Positions 19,530-28,685 of a stretch of DNA of 37,500 nucleotides are shown piece by piece. A model generated the notes under the pieces. The model searched no databases and had not been told where the DNA came from. It was given only the letters and a program-made list of their open reading frames with translations. The stretch comes from Botryococcus braunii (taxonomy: Eukaryota; Chlorophyta; Trebouxiophyceae). The stretch spans positions 94,166-131,665 of the forward strand of contig KV908369.1 of assembly GCA_002005505.1 (NCBI GenBank), given 5' to 3'. Position numbers and translations under genes: made by a program. The first letter of the stretch is position 1. The number at the start of each line of letters is the position of its first letter.

Positions 19530-21367
19530 TGGACTGTCAAACAGGTTTTAGGCCAGAATTATCAACGGCTGATGTGCCGTTGATAATGTGTAACACCTGA
19601 TAGACGCGACACTCGGGAATCAACCTCTGTTTATTGTATTTCTGGATTTCTCAAGGCATATGACAGGGCAGATCGCCCACAGTTATGGATGGCTTTGGAA
19701 ACACTTGGGGTGCCTAATTAGGTGTTATAACACCTTCCTCCAAGCGTTGCAAGCTACGCTAGATAGTACATGTCGACGTCTTGCCATTAAGATGGGAAAT
19801 AGGCATGGTACAGCAGTCGTCTCTACTATGGGGGTTCCACAAAGATGTCCCCTTAGCATCACACTCTTTGGGGTGTTGACGGATGGCCTCCCTAAATACA
19901 TTCAGGCTCGGTGTCCAGGTATAGGTATACCAGTCTTGGATGAAACCGTCATTGATACATTACGATATGCAGATGACGTCTGGCTTCAAGTCGAGAGGAC
20001 CTCCAAGTGCTCCTTGATGCTACTCAAGAGTGGTGCACGGCAATGAATATGAAATTGAACGGGTCAAAGACCCAAATATTGAACGTAAACCCCGACGCCA
20101 CACCCTCATCGATTACCGTTTTATGTGATGGCAAACCTATTGAGGTCGTTGAGGAGGTTAAATACTTGGGCCTACACGTCCACAATAAAAGTGACTTGGT
20201 GCTAGCATAGCAAGGCTCGAACAGTGATTCTGGATGGCATGGGCTAACCTCAAAAAGGGTTAGAGTAACTTTGAATGTGATGTATCCATGTCCTTAATGC
20301 TGGACCTGTACCTTGCATGCCTCCCTCCTCTCATCTCTTATGGATGTGAGGTTTGGGCCTATAGGACTTTCAAGGGTACATGCAAGTCGTCTTCTCGACC
20401 CTGTGGGTCCAAACTACTAGATGCACATAAGAAGGTGCTCTGTAAGATCAGCGGTGTTCGTTCGAATACCCCAGATGATATTCTCAAATGTGAGTTGAAT
20501 ATCAACCCCTTGTGGTCCACATGGTTGTTAATGAGGATGGTTAACTTTTGGAACTCCATTGTCGACTTGGGCCCACAAAGGCTTCGAAGGAACTCCATTG
20601 TCTTGAATTCACTACAAGGTTGTTGTGAAGGACCTCAATTGAGTTGCAAGTTAGCCAACACTACTAGGCGTGAAACCTTTGCAGGAACTGTGGTTATGCA
20701 ATTGAAAAAGCATTGGTATTTCAATACCGACCACGTCCGCATGGACACGCCTGAACGTATTGATGTGCGTCGGGTACGAGACCTACTAGATAGCCAGGCA
20801 GATATGTTGTGGGAAGGATTATACCCTTCTCCTCGTTCATGTCTATCAGCTAGGGCATTGTATTGTAGGTAATATTTATGGCTTATACGCCCTCAACATG
20901 TGCCTCTGCATAAAGGTGCCCCAAGACTTCATCTCCCCATGAAGACTGTAAGAACCCTTTTACGATTCCGCCTACGATGTCCTGACCTCCCAATTGACAC
21001 TGGTAGATCTACCAGTGTCTAGACGGCAAGGGATCCCCCGTGATGAGAGGATCTGTACTTAGTGTTCATTAGGGATGGCGGGAGATGAGTTTCATTTCAT
21101 GTTCATTTGCCCATTGTTAGAACATATTCGATCTCAGTTTAGCTACCTTTTCCACCCGCGAGTGCAATCAGTAATTGCTCGCGTTGTGTGGCAGCAAGAC
21201 GGTGAAGGGGATGCAAGGTTTGTGGTTAACGCTTTAAAGGCCTACATGAATGCTTCAGGGACATCCAACTCTTAGTGGTGGATCTAGATTTTAGACAGTT
21301 ATAGCGTCATCCCTTCAGCCATAATGGCTGGTCCCTTGATGTAATATTTCTTTCCTTACTTCCTTCC
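19530..21367 (+). pseudogene. Degenerate LINE ORF2 fragment (RT to C-terminus) with 3' end
   Basis: This is related to the APE-type LINE but AT-richer and broken by several stops and frame changes. Recognisable pieces in order are CQTGFRP near 19530, a broken KAYDR region near 19655, GVPQRCPLSITLFGVLTDG and YADDV (about 19835-19980), EEVKYLGLHVHNKS (about 20150-20190), ISYGCEVWAYR and MVNFWNSIVDLGPQRL (about 20330-20585), and the zinc-knuckle region GDEFHFMFICPLLEHIRSQF (about 21081-21140). It then ends ALKAYMNASG. The stem-loop CAGCC/GGCTG (21316-21330), GATGTAAT and a TTCC tail follow. The endonuclease half is missing, as expected for 5' truncation. Confidence 0.88.
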
Positions 21368-21476
21368 TTCTTCCTACTTTCTTCTGGAGGCTCTCCCAGC
21401 TGGTTCTGGATTTTCTTCTTTCAGGATCTTTTAGATCGTGAAAGCGACATGATATGGGATGACCTAGACATCTCGT

Positions 21477-21665
21477 GTGGATAACGCTTTAAAGGCCTCC
21501 ATGAATGCTTCAGGGACATCCAACTCTTATAAGATCTAGATCCACAAACTAATTAGTTGTGGATCAAGATTTTAGCCAGTTATAACTGGCTAAAATCTTG
21601 ATTATATCGTCATCCCTTCAGCCATAAAGGCTGGTCCTGGATGTAATAGCTCCTTCCTTCCTTCC
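21477..21665 (+). repeat. Tandem second copy of the LINE 3' end
   Basis: This repeats the end of the preceding fragment (GTGGATAACGCTTTAAAGGCC, then ATGAATGCTTCAGGGACATC) about 253 bp downstream, including the stem-loop (21619-21634), GATGTAAT and (TTCC)n. It differs from the first copy mainly by palindromic extra sequence at 21541-21602. Confidence 0.8.
21541..21602. repeat. Perfect 40-bp palindrome and adjacent quasi-palindrome
   Basis: 21563-21602 is a perfect palindrome: 19-bp arms ATCAAGATTTTAGCCAGTT and its complement, with a 2-bp centre AT. Just before it, ATCTAGATCCACAA (about 21535-21548) pairs with TTGTGGATCAAGAT with one mismatch. The equivalent site in the first tandem copy (about 21281-21310) has only one arm. 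Confidence 0.95.
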
Positions 21666-21744
21666 CCTCTAGAGATCTGGTACATCCCCTATAGCTAGCA
21701 AGATCTTGTGCATCCCCTTCCAAGATAGTGTGCATCCCGTAGAG

Positions 21745-21990
21745 CCTTATTTTGCAGATACCAAAGGTGGTTCGCTCGTCTGCCTCATGTGCCTCGGTGT
21801 AAGAGTGCCCTCAAACTCCACCTTCCTAATATTACATTGCGGACCTGTGCGACCTTAGTTGGCTAGACATGGGTCATTCAGTGTATTGCTCTTTAGCCGT
21901 AGTGGCTGGTCCTGGATGTAATATTCCTTCCTTCCTTCCTTTCCTTCCCATCTGGTTCTGGATCCGGATGTAATATTTCCTTCCTTCTTT
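21745..21990 (+). pseudogene. LINE ORF2 remnant and two further LINE 3' tails
   Basis: At about 21760-21865 the plus strand reads RWFARLPHVPRCKSALKL, homologous to [17 protein letters not shown] of the intact LINE ORF2, up to a stop. A stem-loop AGCC/GGCT with CCTGGATGTAAT at 21894-21923 and (TTCC)n follow, then a second GGATGTAATATTTCC tail at about 21965-21980. Confidence 0.65.
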
Positions 21991-22023
21991 CCTTCCTTCC
22001 TTCCTTCCTTCTTTCCCAGCAGA

Positions 22024-22203
22024 CCGGTCCACTGTACAACTGTTTGCACAGATTTACACGGACTCCTGTTACTATTGCGTTACGACACGTTCTCCGTCAT
22101 GGGCGGGTACTTTTATGTCCGCCTCCGGCCCCTATACCCATATCAACGGGATGCGGGCGCTGAAAATCCACCTCATTGGGGTACCCTAAGCGTCGAAGGG
22201 CCC
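22024..22203. pseudogene. LINE ORF2 remnant that switches strand midway
   Basis: 22045-22125 on the plus strand encodes [20 protein letters not shown] and a little more, matching [21 protein letters not shown] of the intact ORF2. 22136-22203 on the minus strand encodes [20 protein letters not shown], matching the residues that come directly next in ORF2 ([20 protein letters not shown]). The two halves are contiguous in the protein but inverted in the DNA. Confidence 0.75.
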
Positions 22204-22255
22204 CTTGCTTATTTATAAATAAGGTACGTACGTAGGATACCAGCATATTATCTGG

Positions 22256-22556
22256 TCACATGAAGATAGGGAGGGAATGTTTTTGCCACCCAGGCTGTCA
22301 ATGGGGGCTGGGACAGAGTTGCTGGGGGCCCAGAGGGGGACCGTTGGGGGAGTAAGCACATGTCCCAGCCGTCCTTCCGCCTTGTGGCACAGGTCCAGAG
22401 CACCCCTGCAGGGGTGACCGCCAGGCTGTGGAAGTGGCCGGCCCCCACAAAGACCAGATCTCGCGGGAGCCCCGCCACAATTTCCGGCTCGTACTGGTTT
22501 TGGCGGTCGTCGGGAACCTCCGAGAGCGTGAACCCCAGTGCCCCCTGATCAGGCAC
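22256..22556 (-). pseudogene. RCC1-like repeat protein fragment (frameshifted)
   Basis: On the minus strand the first part reads GALGFTLSEVP, then VAGLPRDLVFVGAGHFHSLA and VTPAGVLWT. This is a typical RCC1 (beta-propeller) repeat, with the GAGHxHSLAVT signature followed by G-x-LW. After this the RCC1 pattern continues only in another frame (AEGRLGHVLTPPTVPLW), so the fragment carries a frameshift. RCC1-family proteins act as exchange factors or scaffolds. This piece holds about one and a half repeats, has no start or flanking repeats and lies next to a repetitive element. It is most likely a captured or decayed gene piece; an exon of an unseen gene is less likely. Confidence 0.65.
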
Positions 22557-22561
22557 GTTCC

Positions 22562-23040
22562 GGACGTTTCGGTAGTGAAACTCTGAATATCACCTAGGTG
22601 GAATTTATACGGCATAATTAGGCATAGCTTGCATTTAGCCAATTAGGCATAACCTGCAAGGTTCAAGCTTCCTCATTAATGTCAATATTGTGCCCCAGCC
22701 GGCATTGAATGTCCTGCAAGCATATGCATGGGCATGCAAACCCCATATACATACCTAATTTTGCAGGGTATCATTGTTTTGGGCTAGTTTGCACACAAAC
22801 TCAAACAACTGGTTACTGCAACTAATGCGGTATTGTTCAACGTTAACGTTGAGCCTGCCCTATAGGGATGAAGGCACTACGTAGTGCCTGCATATGAAGG
22901 CAGGGATGCATCCTACGACGTATACGTACGTACGTACTCTCATAACAGTACGTACTGCCTTCATACCTATACGTTTACATATTGCCTTCATCCCTAGGGC
23001 AGGCTCAACGTTGAAACATATATGCGCCAATTCATGGCAT
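22562..23040 (+). repeat. Dispersed repeat family, copy 2, left half
   Basis: Matches copy 1 from about 8890 to 9075 with extra internal sequence. It contains a long inverted repeat, with arms at 22845-22876 and 22983-23012 (AACGTTGAGCCTGCCCTA and GGGATGAAGGCA, differing by a 2-bp indel). Copy 1 has only the right arm, so a small hairpin or MITE-like unit may sit here. An inner palindrome, GGCACTACGTAGTGCC, lies at 22873-22888. The half ends at CCAATTCATGGCAT (23027-23040), where the 5.6-kb insertion starts. Confidence 0.75.
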
Positions 23041-23057
23041 ATAGGCATGCCATGAAT

Positions 23058-23090
23058 TGGGAGAACGAAATTATCCCACATTGATCCCAC
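23058..23090 (+). repeat. Left terminal inverted repeat
   Basis: 33 bp, starting TGGGAGAACG and ending TTGATCCCAC, the exact reverse complement of 28644-28676. Together with 23027-23040, positions 23047-23060 also form a perfect 14-bp hairpin (CCAATTCATGGCAT, loop ATAGGC, ATGCCATGAATTGG). Confidence 0.9.
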
Positions 23091-23515
23091 CAGCTGCTAA
23101 AAGTCCCACATCGATCCCAAAACGATCCCACAGTGTGGGATAGATGTGGGATCGATGTGGGATTGAACTCTGAAAATTTGGGATCGATGTGGGATCAATG
23201 TGGGATTGAATTTGGGATCGATGTGGGATTGTGTGACCAAAGTGTACGATTCTGGGACCGGAATTTCCGATCCCACATCGATGTGGGATTTTGGTGGGAT
23301 CGATGTGGGATCGATCTGGGAATGATGTGGGATAGAATTTGTGGGATCGATGTGGGACTTTTATGGGATCGATCTGGGACAGACTGAGTGGGATCGATGT
23401 GGGATTGATACGGGAATGATGTGGGATTGATATGGGAATGATCTGGGACATCCAACAATGATCCCAGGAAGCACGTGGGATTTGTATGGGATCCATGTGG
23501 GACTGACATAGGATG
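23091..23515. repeat. Left subterminal array of GTGGGATCGAT-like repeats
   Basis: Short units such as GTGGGATCGATGTGGGATT recur at irregular spacing. Units next to the TIR run as TCCCACATCGATCCC; the orientation flips at CCCACAGTGTGGG (23128-23140) and stays GTGGGATCGAT for most of the rest. A perfect 20-bp palindrome, ATCCCACATCGATGTGGGAT, lies at 23270-23289. Open frames here encode only repeated IPHRSHIDPTS-like peptides and are not believed. Confidence 0.9.
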
Positions 23516-23519
23516 AGCA

Positions 23520-24560
23520 TATGAAGCCTCAGACTAGTGGGAGAGTAGTAGGAGATGTAAAGAAATCAGCAAAAGTCTATCATCATGAGTATACCATTAA
23601 TATTACAAATCAGATGACCTGCATGCACCTGCGCAGCTGCAGGTGCCAAGTTTAACCTATTTCATTACTAGCTATAGCAGCTAGCTAGCTACTATAGTAT
23701 GCACTCTGTACGTATACATAGCTATGTATAGAGTGCATACTAGTTTATTCGTCTATAAGCTTTAAAAAAAAGGAATTAGCCACGAAGGCGTATATATATA
23801 TCGTATGTCCGTGCACTTAGGAATACCCACATATTAATGCAGAAACTTAAATGTCAACTTCATTACCAGTTTTGAAGCTACCAGCAAGTAATTAAACTCC
23901 ATGCAATATGTCTTGTTGACTCAGGATCATATGCTGGTCTGGCAGCCTCTACAACCTTAATGCAAACTTAAGGGCCGAAACATATGTATACATGGGATAC
24001 TAACTGCACTCCCATGTTCATGTAGTGGCTCCCATGTTTTGGCTGCACCCAGGAGAGCTACCATAAAACCTCAGACCCACCCACCTACACTGATGATGTC
24101 GCTTTTGACAATACTAATAATGCAAGGCTGGTGTCACTTTGTGAGACTGGTACCAGCAGCCACAGATTCCACAGTTGGTGGGTGTACTTGCTTGACAGAC
24201 AGGAACTTTCCAATCCTCTGCCGGCATGAAAATTCTGGAAACGGCTCCCGTGCCTGAATGACTCTCTAGTCCTGTAGAGGAAGATCTTCCAAGCTCCATG
24301 GGCAGTTGCTGCGTATTCGATGTTACTGCAAAACCCACACTCCATGTCACTTGCATGGACCACTTTGAAAAGAAAGTTGTGCATGAGGTACAGCCTATGT
24401 AAAATCACCATCAGGTCCTTAACATTGTGCTTCAGCCATGCATGTCGACCTAAGAATGCCAAGTTGTTGATGCCCATCCCGCTCCCACACCCAGGGCTTC
24501 GCTGGAGACAAAATATTGCTCCCAAGCCCCTCACCCAACCCCTCCCAGGCATCAAGAAGC
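23520..24560. other. Unique-looking stretch inside the inverted-repeat element, no gene recognised
   Basis: A 166-aa minus-strand open frame (24085-24585) has no recognised domain and overlaps the inner inverted-repeat block. A short inverted repeat at about 23695-23745 (AGTATGCACTCTGTACGTATACATAGC against GCTATGTATAGAGTGCATACT) could form a hairpin. Confidence 0.5.
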
Positions 24561-24574
24561 TGCGCGCACTGTTT

Positions 24575-24673
24575 CCAAAGTCCACTAAACATCAGATATG
24601 TACTCCTCCCCTCCCAGAACCCCTCCCTCTGCCATGGCAAATTGTCTGAGCCATCATCTCCAAGATCTGCAGC

Positions 24674-24731
<58 letters not shown>

Positions 24732-24801
24732 CACACGCACACACGCGCTCGCGCACACACACACACGCATGTACGCGCTCGCGCACGTGCGAGCGCACGC
24801 G

Positions 24802-24892
<91 letters not shown>
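24575..24892. repeat. Inner inverted-repeat block and (CA)n/(GA)n microsatellite, left side
   Basis: 24575-24680 is the inverted counterpart of 28232-28365, with indels. (CA)n with CGCGCTCGCGCACA-type interruptions follows to about 24847, then (GA)n to 24892 and a G run. Confidence 0.85.
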
Positions 24893-24894
<2 letters not shown>

Positions 24895-24899
24895 GGGGG

Positions 24900-27060
24900 G
24901 GGGGGCAAGTAAGGTAAGGGTCCTGCACACATGGAGCTTCTTCTTCTGACCTCGGCGCAGCTTCGTTGCGGTGGGTTTCTCCTTACGCTTCCCAGCAACA
25001 GTCTCCTGGACAGGATGGAGGCACAGATGAGGGAAAGGGGAAATATCGTAACAGAAAGGGAGATAGGGGAGAGGGAAGGGAGGTAGAAGGGGGCAAGAGG
25101 GAGAGAGTGAAAAGGGGGGGGGGGGAGAGAGGATAAGGGTGAGAGGAGCTGGTAAAGGGGGGTTGGGGGAGGGGGGGGAGCAAACTGTGACAAACAGACA
25201 TGCAATCGCGTGCACGCACGCCACCCCCCCCCCCCCAACACACACACACACACACACATTGCACACGTGGAAAATATGAGGGTTCCATGGATGTTACAGA
25301 GATGAAATACCTCTATGAATCATCAAGGTCAATTTCTTGTCGCTGCTACCGACTTTGTCATCAGCAAGTTTGCCGTCAGAAACCCATTAGGCGTTTGCAG
25401 ACTGGTAGATTCTGTTCAAATTTGCCGAGTTCCTCGTCTCGGCAGTGCGTAGTGACAGACAATGTGTCTCCATTGCAGCTGTTTTCTCTACCTTTGTACA
25501 CAGTGATTTGGCCTGCATGTCAAATACTCGGAGTCAAGTGCGTGCTTGTGTGAAACTCAATGCAGGTGAATGAACCTGTTGTCCTCAAGTTGTAGCTTAA
25601 GAAGCAGTGATGCTGGCCGACGGGACTTGGAAGCATTACTGCAAGCATTGATACAGTATGCCCCCTGCCCCAAAGTCTTTCTCTTGTATTAGACTTGACA
25701 ATCCACAATACAAAGAATCCCCCTACCCATTGCTATCCTTCTTTAAGAAGGAAGCTAACACACATGGTGAACAAGCACACAATGTGCAAACTGATCTGAA
25801 TTATGACTTAAGCCCCCACATACTGATAGACATGTAAGGCACAGGCTGAAATGCCTCAGGGCCTGCAGCACCTGGACAATGATGCTGCAGCATAGTTCTG
25901 CTAGGACCCCAACTCAATGAAGCAATGTAATTTGAATAGGTCATTGAAGTAAACACAGTAGAAAGGCACATTATCTGTCCTTACCTTACATTTGGCCAGC
26001 CCAGAGGCCTAAACGAGCCCCAACCTCAGGCAAGCCGTGCCTCATCCATGCTTAGCCGTTTCTTGCCGTGCCAAAACAGCCTCGAGAGCCTTCGTAAAAG
26101 CAGTCTAATAACTTATCCAAGCATGGAATAACTAATACAACAAGATTGGAGAAACAGAAGTTACTCCGGAGCACAAAAATTCAAAATGCAGGCGACGTAG
26201 CCGTTGGTTGCACGCCCCACGCAACTCCGTCGTCAGCTGTTCAATGATAGACATGAAACAAAAATGCTCCACAAACACAAATTTTATCTTCGGAATGTTG
26301 GTCTATGTGTTGGTCCAACTCACAGAACAATGTTGAACCACTACCGTCTTGGACGTCCCGTGTGTCACGTAACGTGACAGTGTCACGGGAACGGCGAATT
26401 GTAGCTGCAGCTGCCCCGACCTGTCCCGGACTTGTTTATGTGCCTCCCGTTCGATGTCCTACGGAGGCTGAAACTATGCAGCTGTGCACTGTATCCTTTA
26501 TTTCTACCATTTTCCAGAATCTGAAGCTGGAGATTGGGAGCAGCTCAGCGGTAACTACCTGAGTTCTAGTTTGCACAGTGTCCGCGCGTTGTCTGTGTGT
26601 TGTTTTTGGATAAGCTGCTTCACGGTTGTTATTTTGAGAAATGTTTTCAAGGATTATGATTTATATGAGTTTTGTTGGATTCAATGAGCTGCTAAAGGGT
26701 GCGTCCAGGTAGGTCACTTTGGGTTTCGTCAGTCTGTTTTGGCTTTCATGTCTGGCCGGCTAGAAGCAACAAAGAAGATTTCCGGACTTGTTTCTGTTTA
26801 TATGTATACCAGTGAACTACCTGTCTCTTTGCTTGTGTGCCCTGGAAAAGAAACTGTGCTGGGTGAGGGCCCACCTTGCAGGGCTAACTCTGAAAACCTA
26901 TATCATGCAACAGTTTGGGGATTATCCAAGCCGGGCCACTCAGGTGCAGAGCAGAGAGGCCAGACCTGCCTGCACAATGAGCGTAAAAGCCGAGGCCATA
27001 GCTTCCTACACAAGGAACTGCTGCTTTCTACCATGCAGGGGCGCCAGCGCTCACGCCTAT
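24900..27060. other. Core of the inverted-repeat element, no gene recognised
   Basis: Purine-rich low-complexity sequence (about 25020-25190), a C run with (CA)n at 25222-25259, then about 1.8 kb of ordinary-complexity sequence without a long open frame or recognisable domain. If the element had an autonomous transposase it should be here, and I do not see one. Confidence 0.5.
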
Positions 27061-27065
27061 TTACC

Positions 27066-27075
27066 TCTTCCCCCC

Positions 27076-27168
<93 letters not shown>

Positions 27169-27322
27169 TCCTTCCCCCCGCCCCTGTGTGTGTGCGTGTG
27201 TGTGTATGTGTGTGTGGCGTGTGTTTCTTTGGTTTCTTAACACACCGAACACACGCAGAATCACACCACACACACACACACACACACACATACACACAGG
27301 CATGCACACACACACATTCTAA

Positions 27323-27400
<78 letters not shown>
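27066..27400. repeat. (CT)n, (GT)n, (CA)n, (CT)n compound microsatellite
   Basis: A C run and (CT)n at 27066-27166 are followed by GT-rich 27186-27220, (CA)n about 27266-27318 and (CT)n 27324-27398. Confidence 0.95.
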
Positions 27401-27860
27401 TTTCTTTTATGTGCTGGGTATGAGCCTTGAGGGTAAATGTGGAGAATTCAACTGGAGACCAACTTCAAAGTACATCAGAACCAAGGGATACCCCTGTTCA
27501 TAGCGTCAGAAGGTTTCCTTATCCAGGGAAAGCAGTTCTTTGGTGCAAACATGGAGCAAGGTTTCTCTGGCTACTGGCATGGCAAGGGCATCCTTCAACA
27601 ATAGCAAGGGCATTCAGGTGCACCTGGCTTCTTGGCTTTTCGATTCAGTTTTCCACTAGATTACCTAATTGCAAGGCAGGTTACAGAGTAGCCGGCTACT
27701 TCATTGTTCTTTTAGTATGACTACGGGTCATACTGGTACCTTCATCGGTACCAAAGCGTTGCTGTCGGGGAAAGTTCTGGTTTACAATCTGTCTTTGACA
27801 ACCCCCTTGCAAGGGGGATGTAGGGGGAGATAGGCCAAGGGCAATTGCCCTTGGCCCCCT
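27401..27860. other. Spacer in the inverted-repeat element, no gene recognised
   Basis: Only short open frames without recognised domains. Confidence 0.5.
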
Positions 27861-27875
27861 CTCTCTCTCTTTGTC

Positions 27876-27890
27876 GGTGTGTGTGTATGC

Positions 27891-27965
<75 letters not shown>

Positions 27966-28008
27966 TGTCGGTGTCTGCGTACGCGTGCACGTGTGCGTGT
28001 GTGTGTGT

Positions 28009-28045
<37 letters not shown>

Positions 28046-28073
28046 GCTGTGTGTGTTGCTGTCTGTGTGTGTG

Positions 28074-28106
<33 letters not shown>

Positions 28107-28116
28107 GTGTGTGTGT

Positions 28117-28153
<37 letters not shown>

Positions 28154-28163
28154 TGTGCGTGCG

Positions 28164-28212
<49 letters not shown>

Positions 28213-28380
28213 CTGGGTGTGTGTGGCTGTGGCTGGGTGTGGCTGCAGGTTAAACTTTTGGAGATGATGGCTCAAATTTGCTGCCCTGGCAGAGAGGGGT
28301 TGTGGGAGGCCCCTGGCACCCTAGGGGAGGAGTATATATATCTGACTTTTAGTGGTCTTTGCAGACATGGGGATGGGAAA
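27876..28380. repeat. (GT)n microsatellite and right inner inverted-repeat block
   Basis: (GT)n with GC, TC and GG interruptions covers about 27878-28230. Then GGAGATGATGGCTCA and following sequence (28232-28365) match the left block on the opposite strand. Confidence 0.85.
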
Positions 28381-28494
28381 CAGGTTGGACATGCATTTTG
28401 CATGATGTCCAGATGGCTGTGACCCTTGGACAGCTGTCATGAGGTGACATTCATCCTTGCAATGGTACTTTCTTGGTCTGGGATTCTTTTGGGA

Positions 28495-28643
28495 ACAATG
28501 TGGGATTGGTGTGGGAACGTGGGATCGAGGTGGGATCGATGTGGGATTGGTGGGATTGCGACTACAAAATCCCACCGAATGTGGGATCGATGTGGGATTC
28601 TGGTGGGATCAATGTGGGATTGCCGCGGGATCAATCTGGGACC
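28495..28643. repeat. Right subterminal array of GTGGGATCGAT-like repeats
   Basis: Units such as GTGGGATCGATGTGGGATT run up to the right TIR. The array is shorter than the left one and mostly in one orientation. Confidence 0.9.
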
Positions 28644-28676
28644 GTGGGATCAATGTGGGATAATTTCGTTCTCCCA
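28644..28676 (-). repeat. Right terminal inverted repeat
   Basis: 33 bp, exact reverse complement of 23058-23090. Confidence 0.9.
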
Positions 28677-28685
28677 GTATATACG

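Larger units (their letters stand above)
23041..28677. mobile_element. 5.6-kb inverted-repeat element with subterminal repeat arrays (foldback/TIR type, non-autonomous?)
   Basis: Perfect 33-bp terminal inverted repeats (23058-23090 and 28644-28676) begin TGGGAGAACGAAATTATCCC. Inside each lies an array of GTGGGATCGAT-like repeats (about 23091-23515 and 28495-28643). Further in, an inverted pair of blocks (24575-24680 and 28232-28365) shares GGAGATGATGGCTCA, a TTGCC/TGGCAGAG stretch, GGGGAGGAGTA and TTTAGTGG. Next to these blocks are (CA)n on the left and (GT)n on the right, again inverted. The unit splits a dispersed repeat that is uninterrupted at this point in copy 1, and is flanked by a 22-bp direct repeat with one mismatch (23019-23040 and 28678-28699). 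No transposase domain is recognised. Confidence 0.75.

Noticed and set aside
22024..22203. L1-style twin priming for the strand-switched LINE fragment
   Set aside because: Twin priming puts the inverted 5' piece ahead of a sense 3' piece with its tail. Here the order is the opposite and no tail follows the 3' piece.
23071..23520. Repeats at 23.1-23.5 kb as a CRISPR array, or as a repeat protein gene
   Set aside because: Spacing is irregular, there are no fixed-length spacers, orientation flips, the context is eukaryotic and the array is tied to terminal inverted repeats. The encoded peptide is just the repeat read in frame.
24085..24585. A transposase in the 166-aa minus-strand frame inside the inverted-repeat element
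   Set aside because: No catalytic motif, zinc finger or family resemblance can be seen, and the frame overlaps the inner inverted-repeat block.
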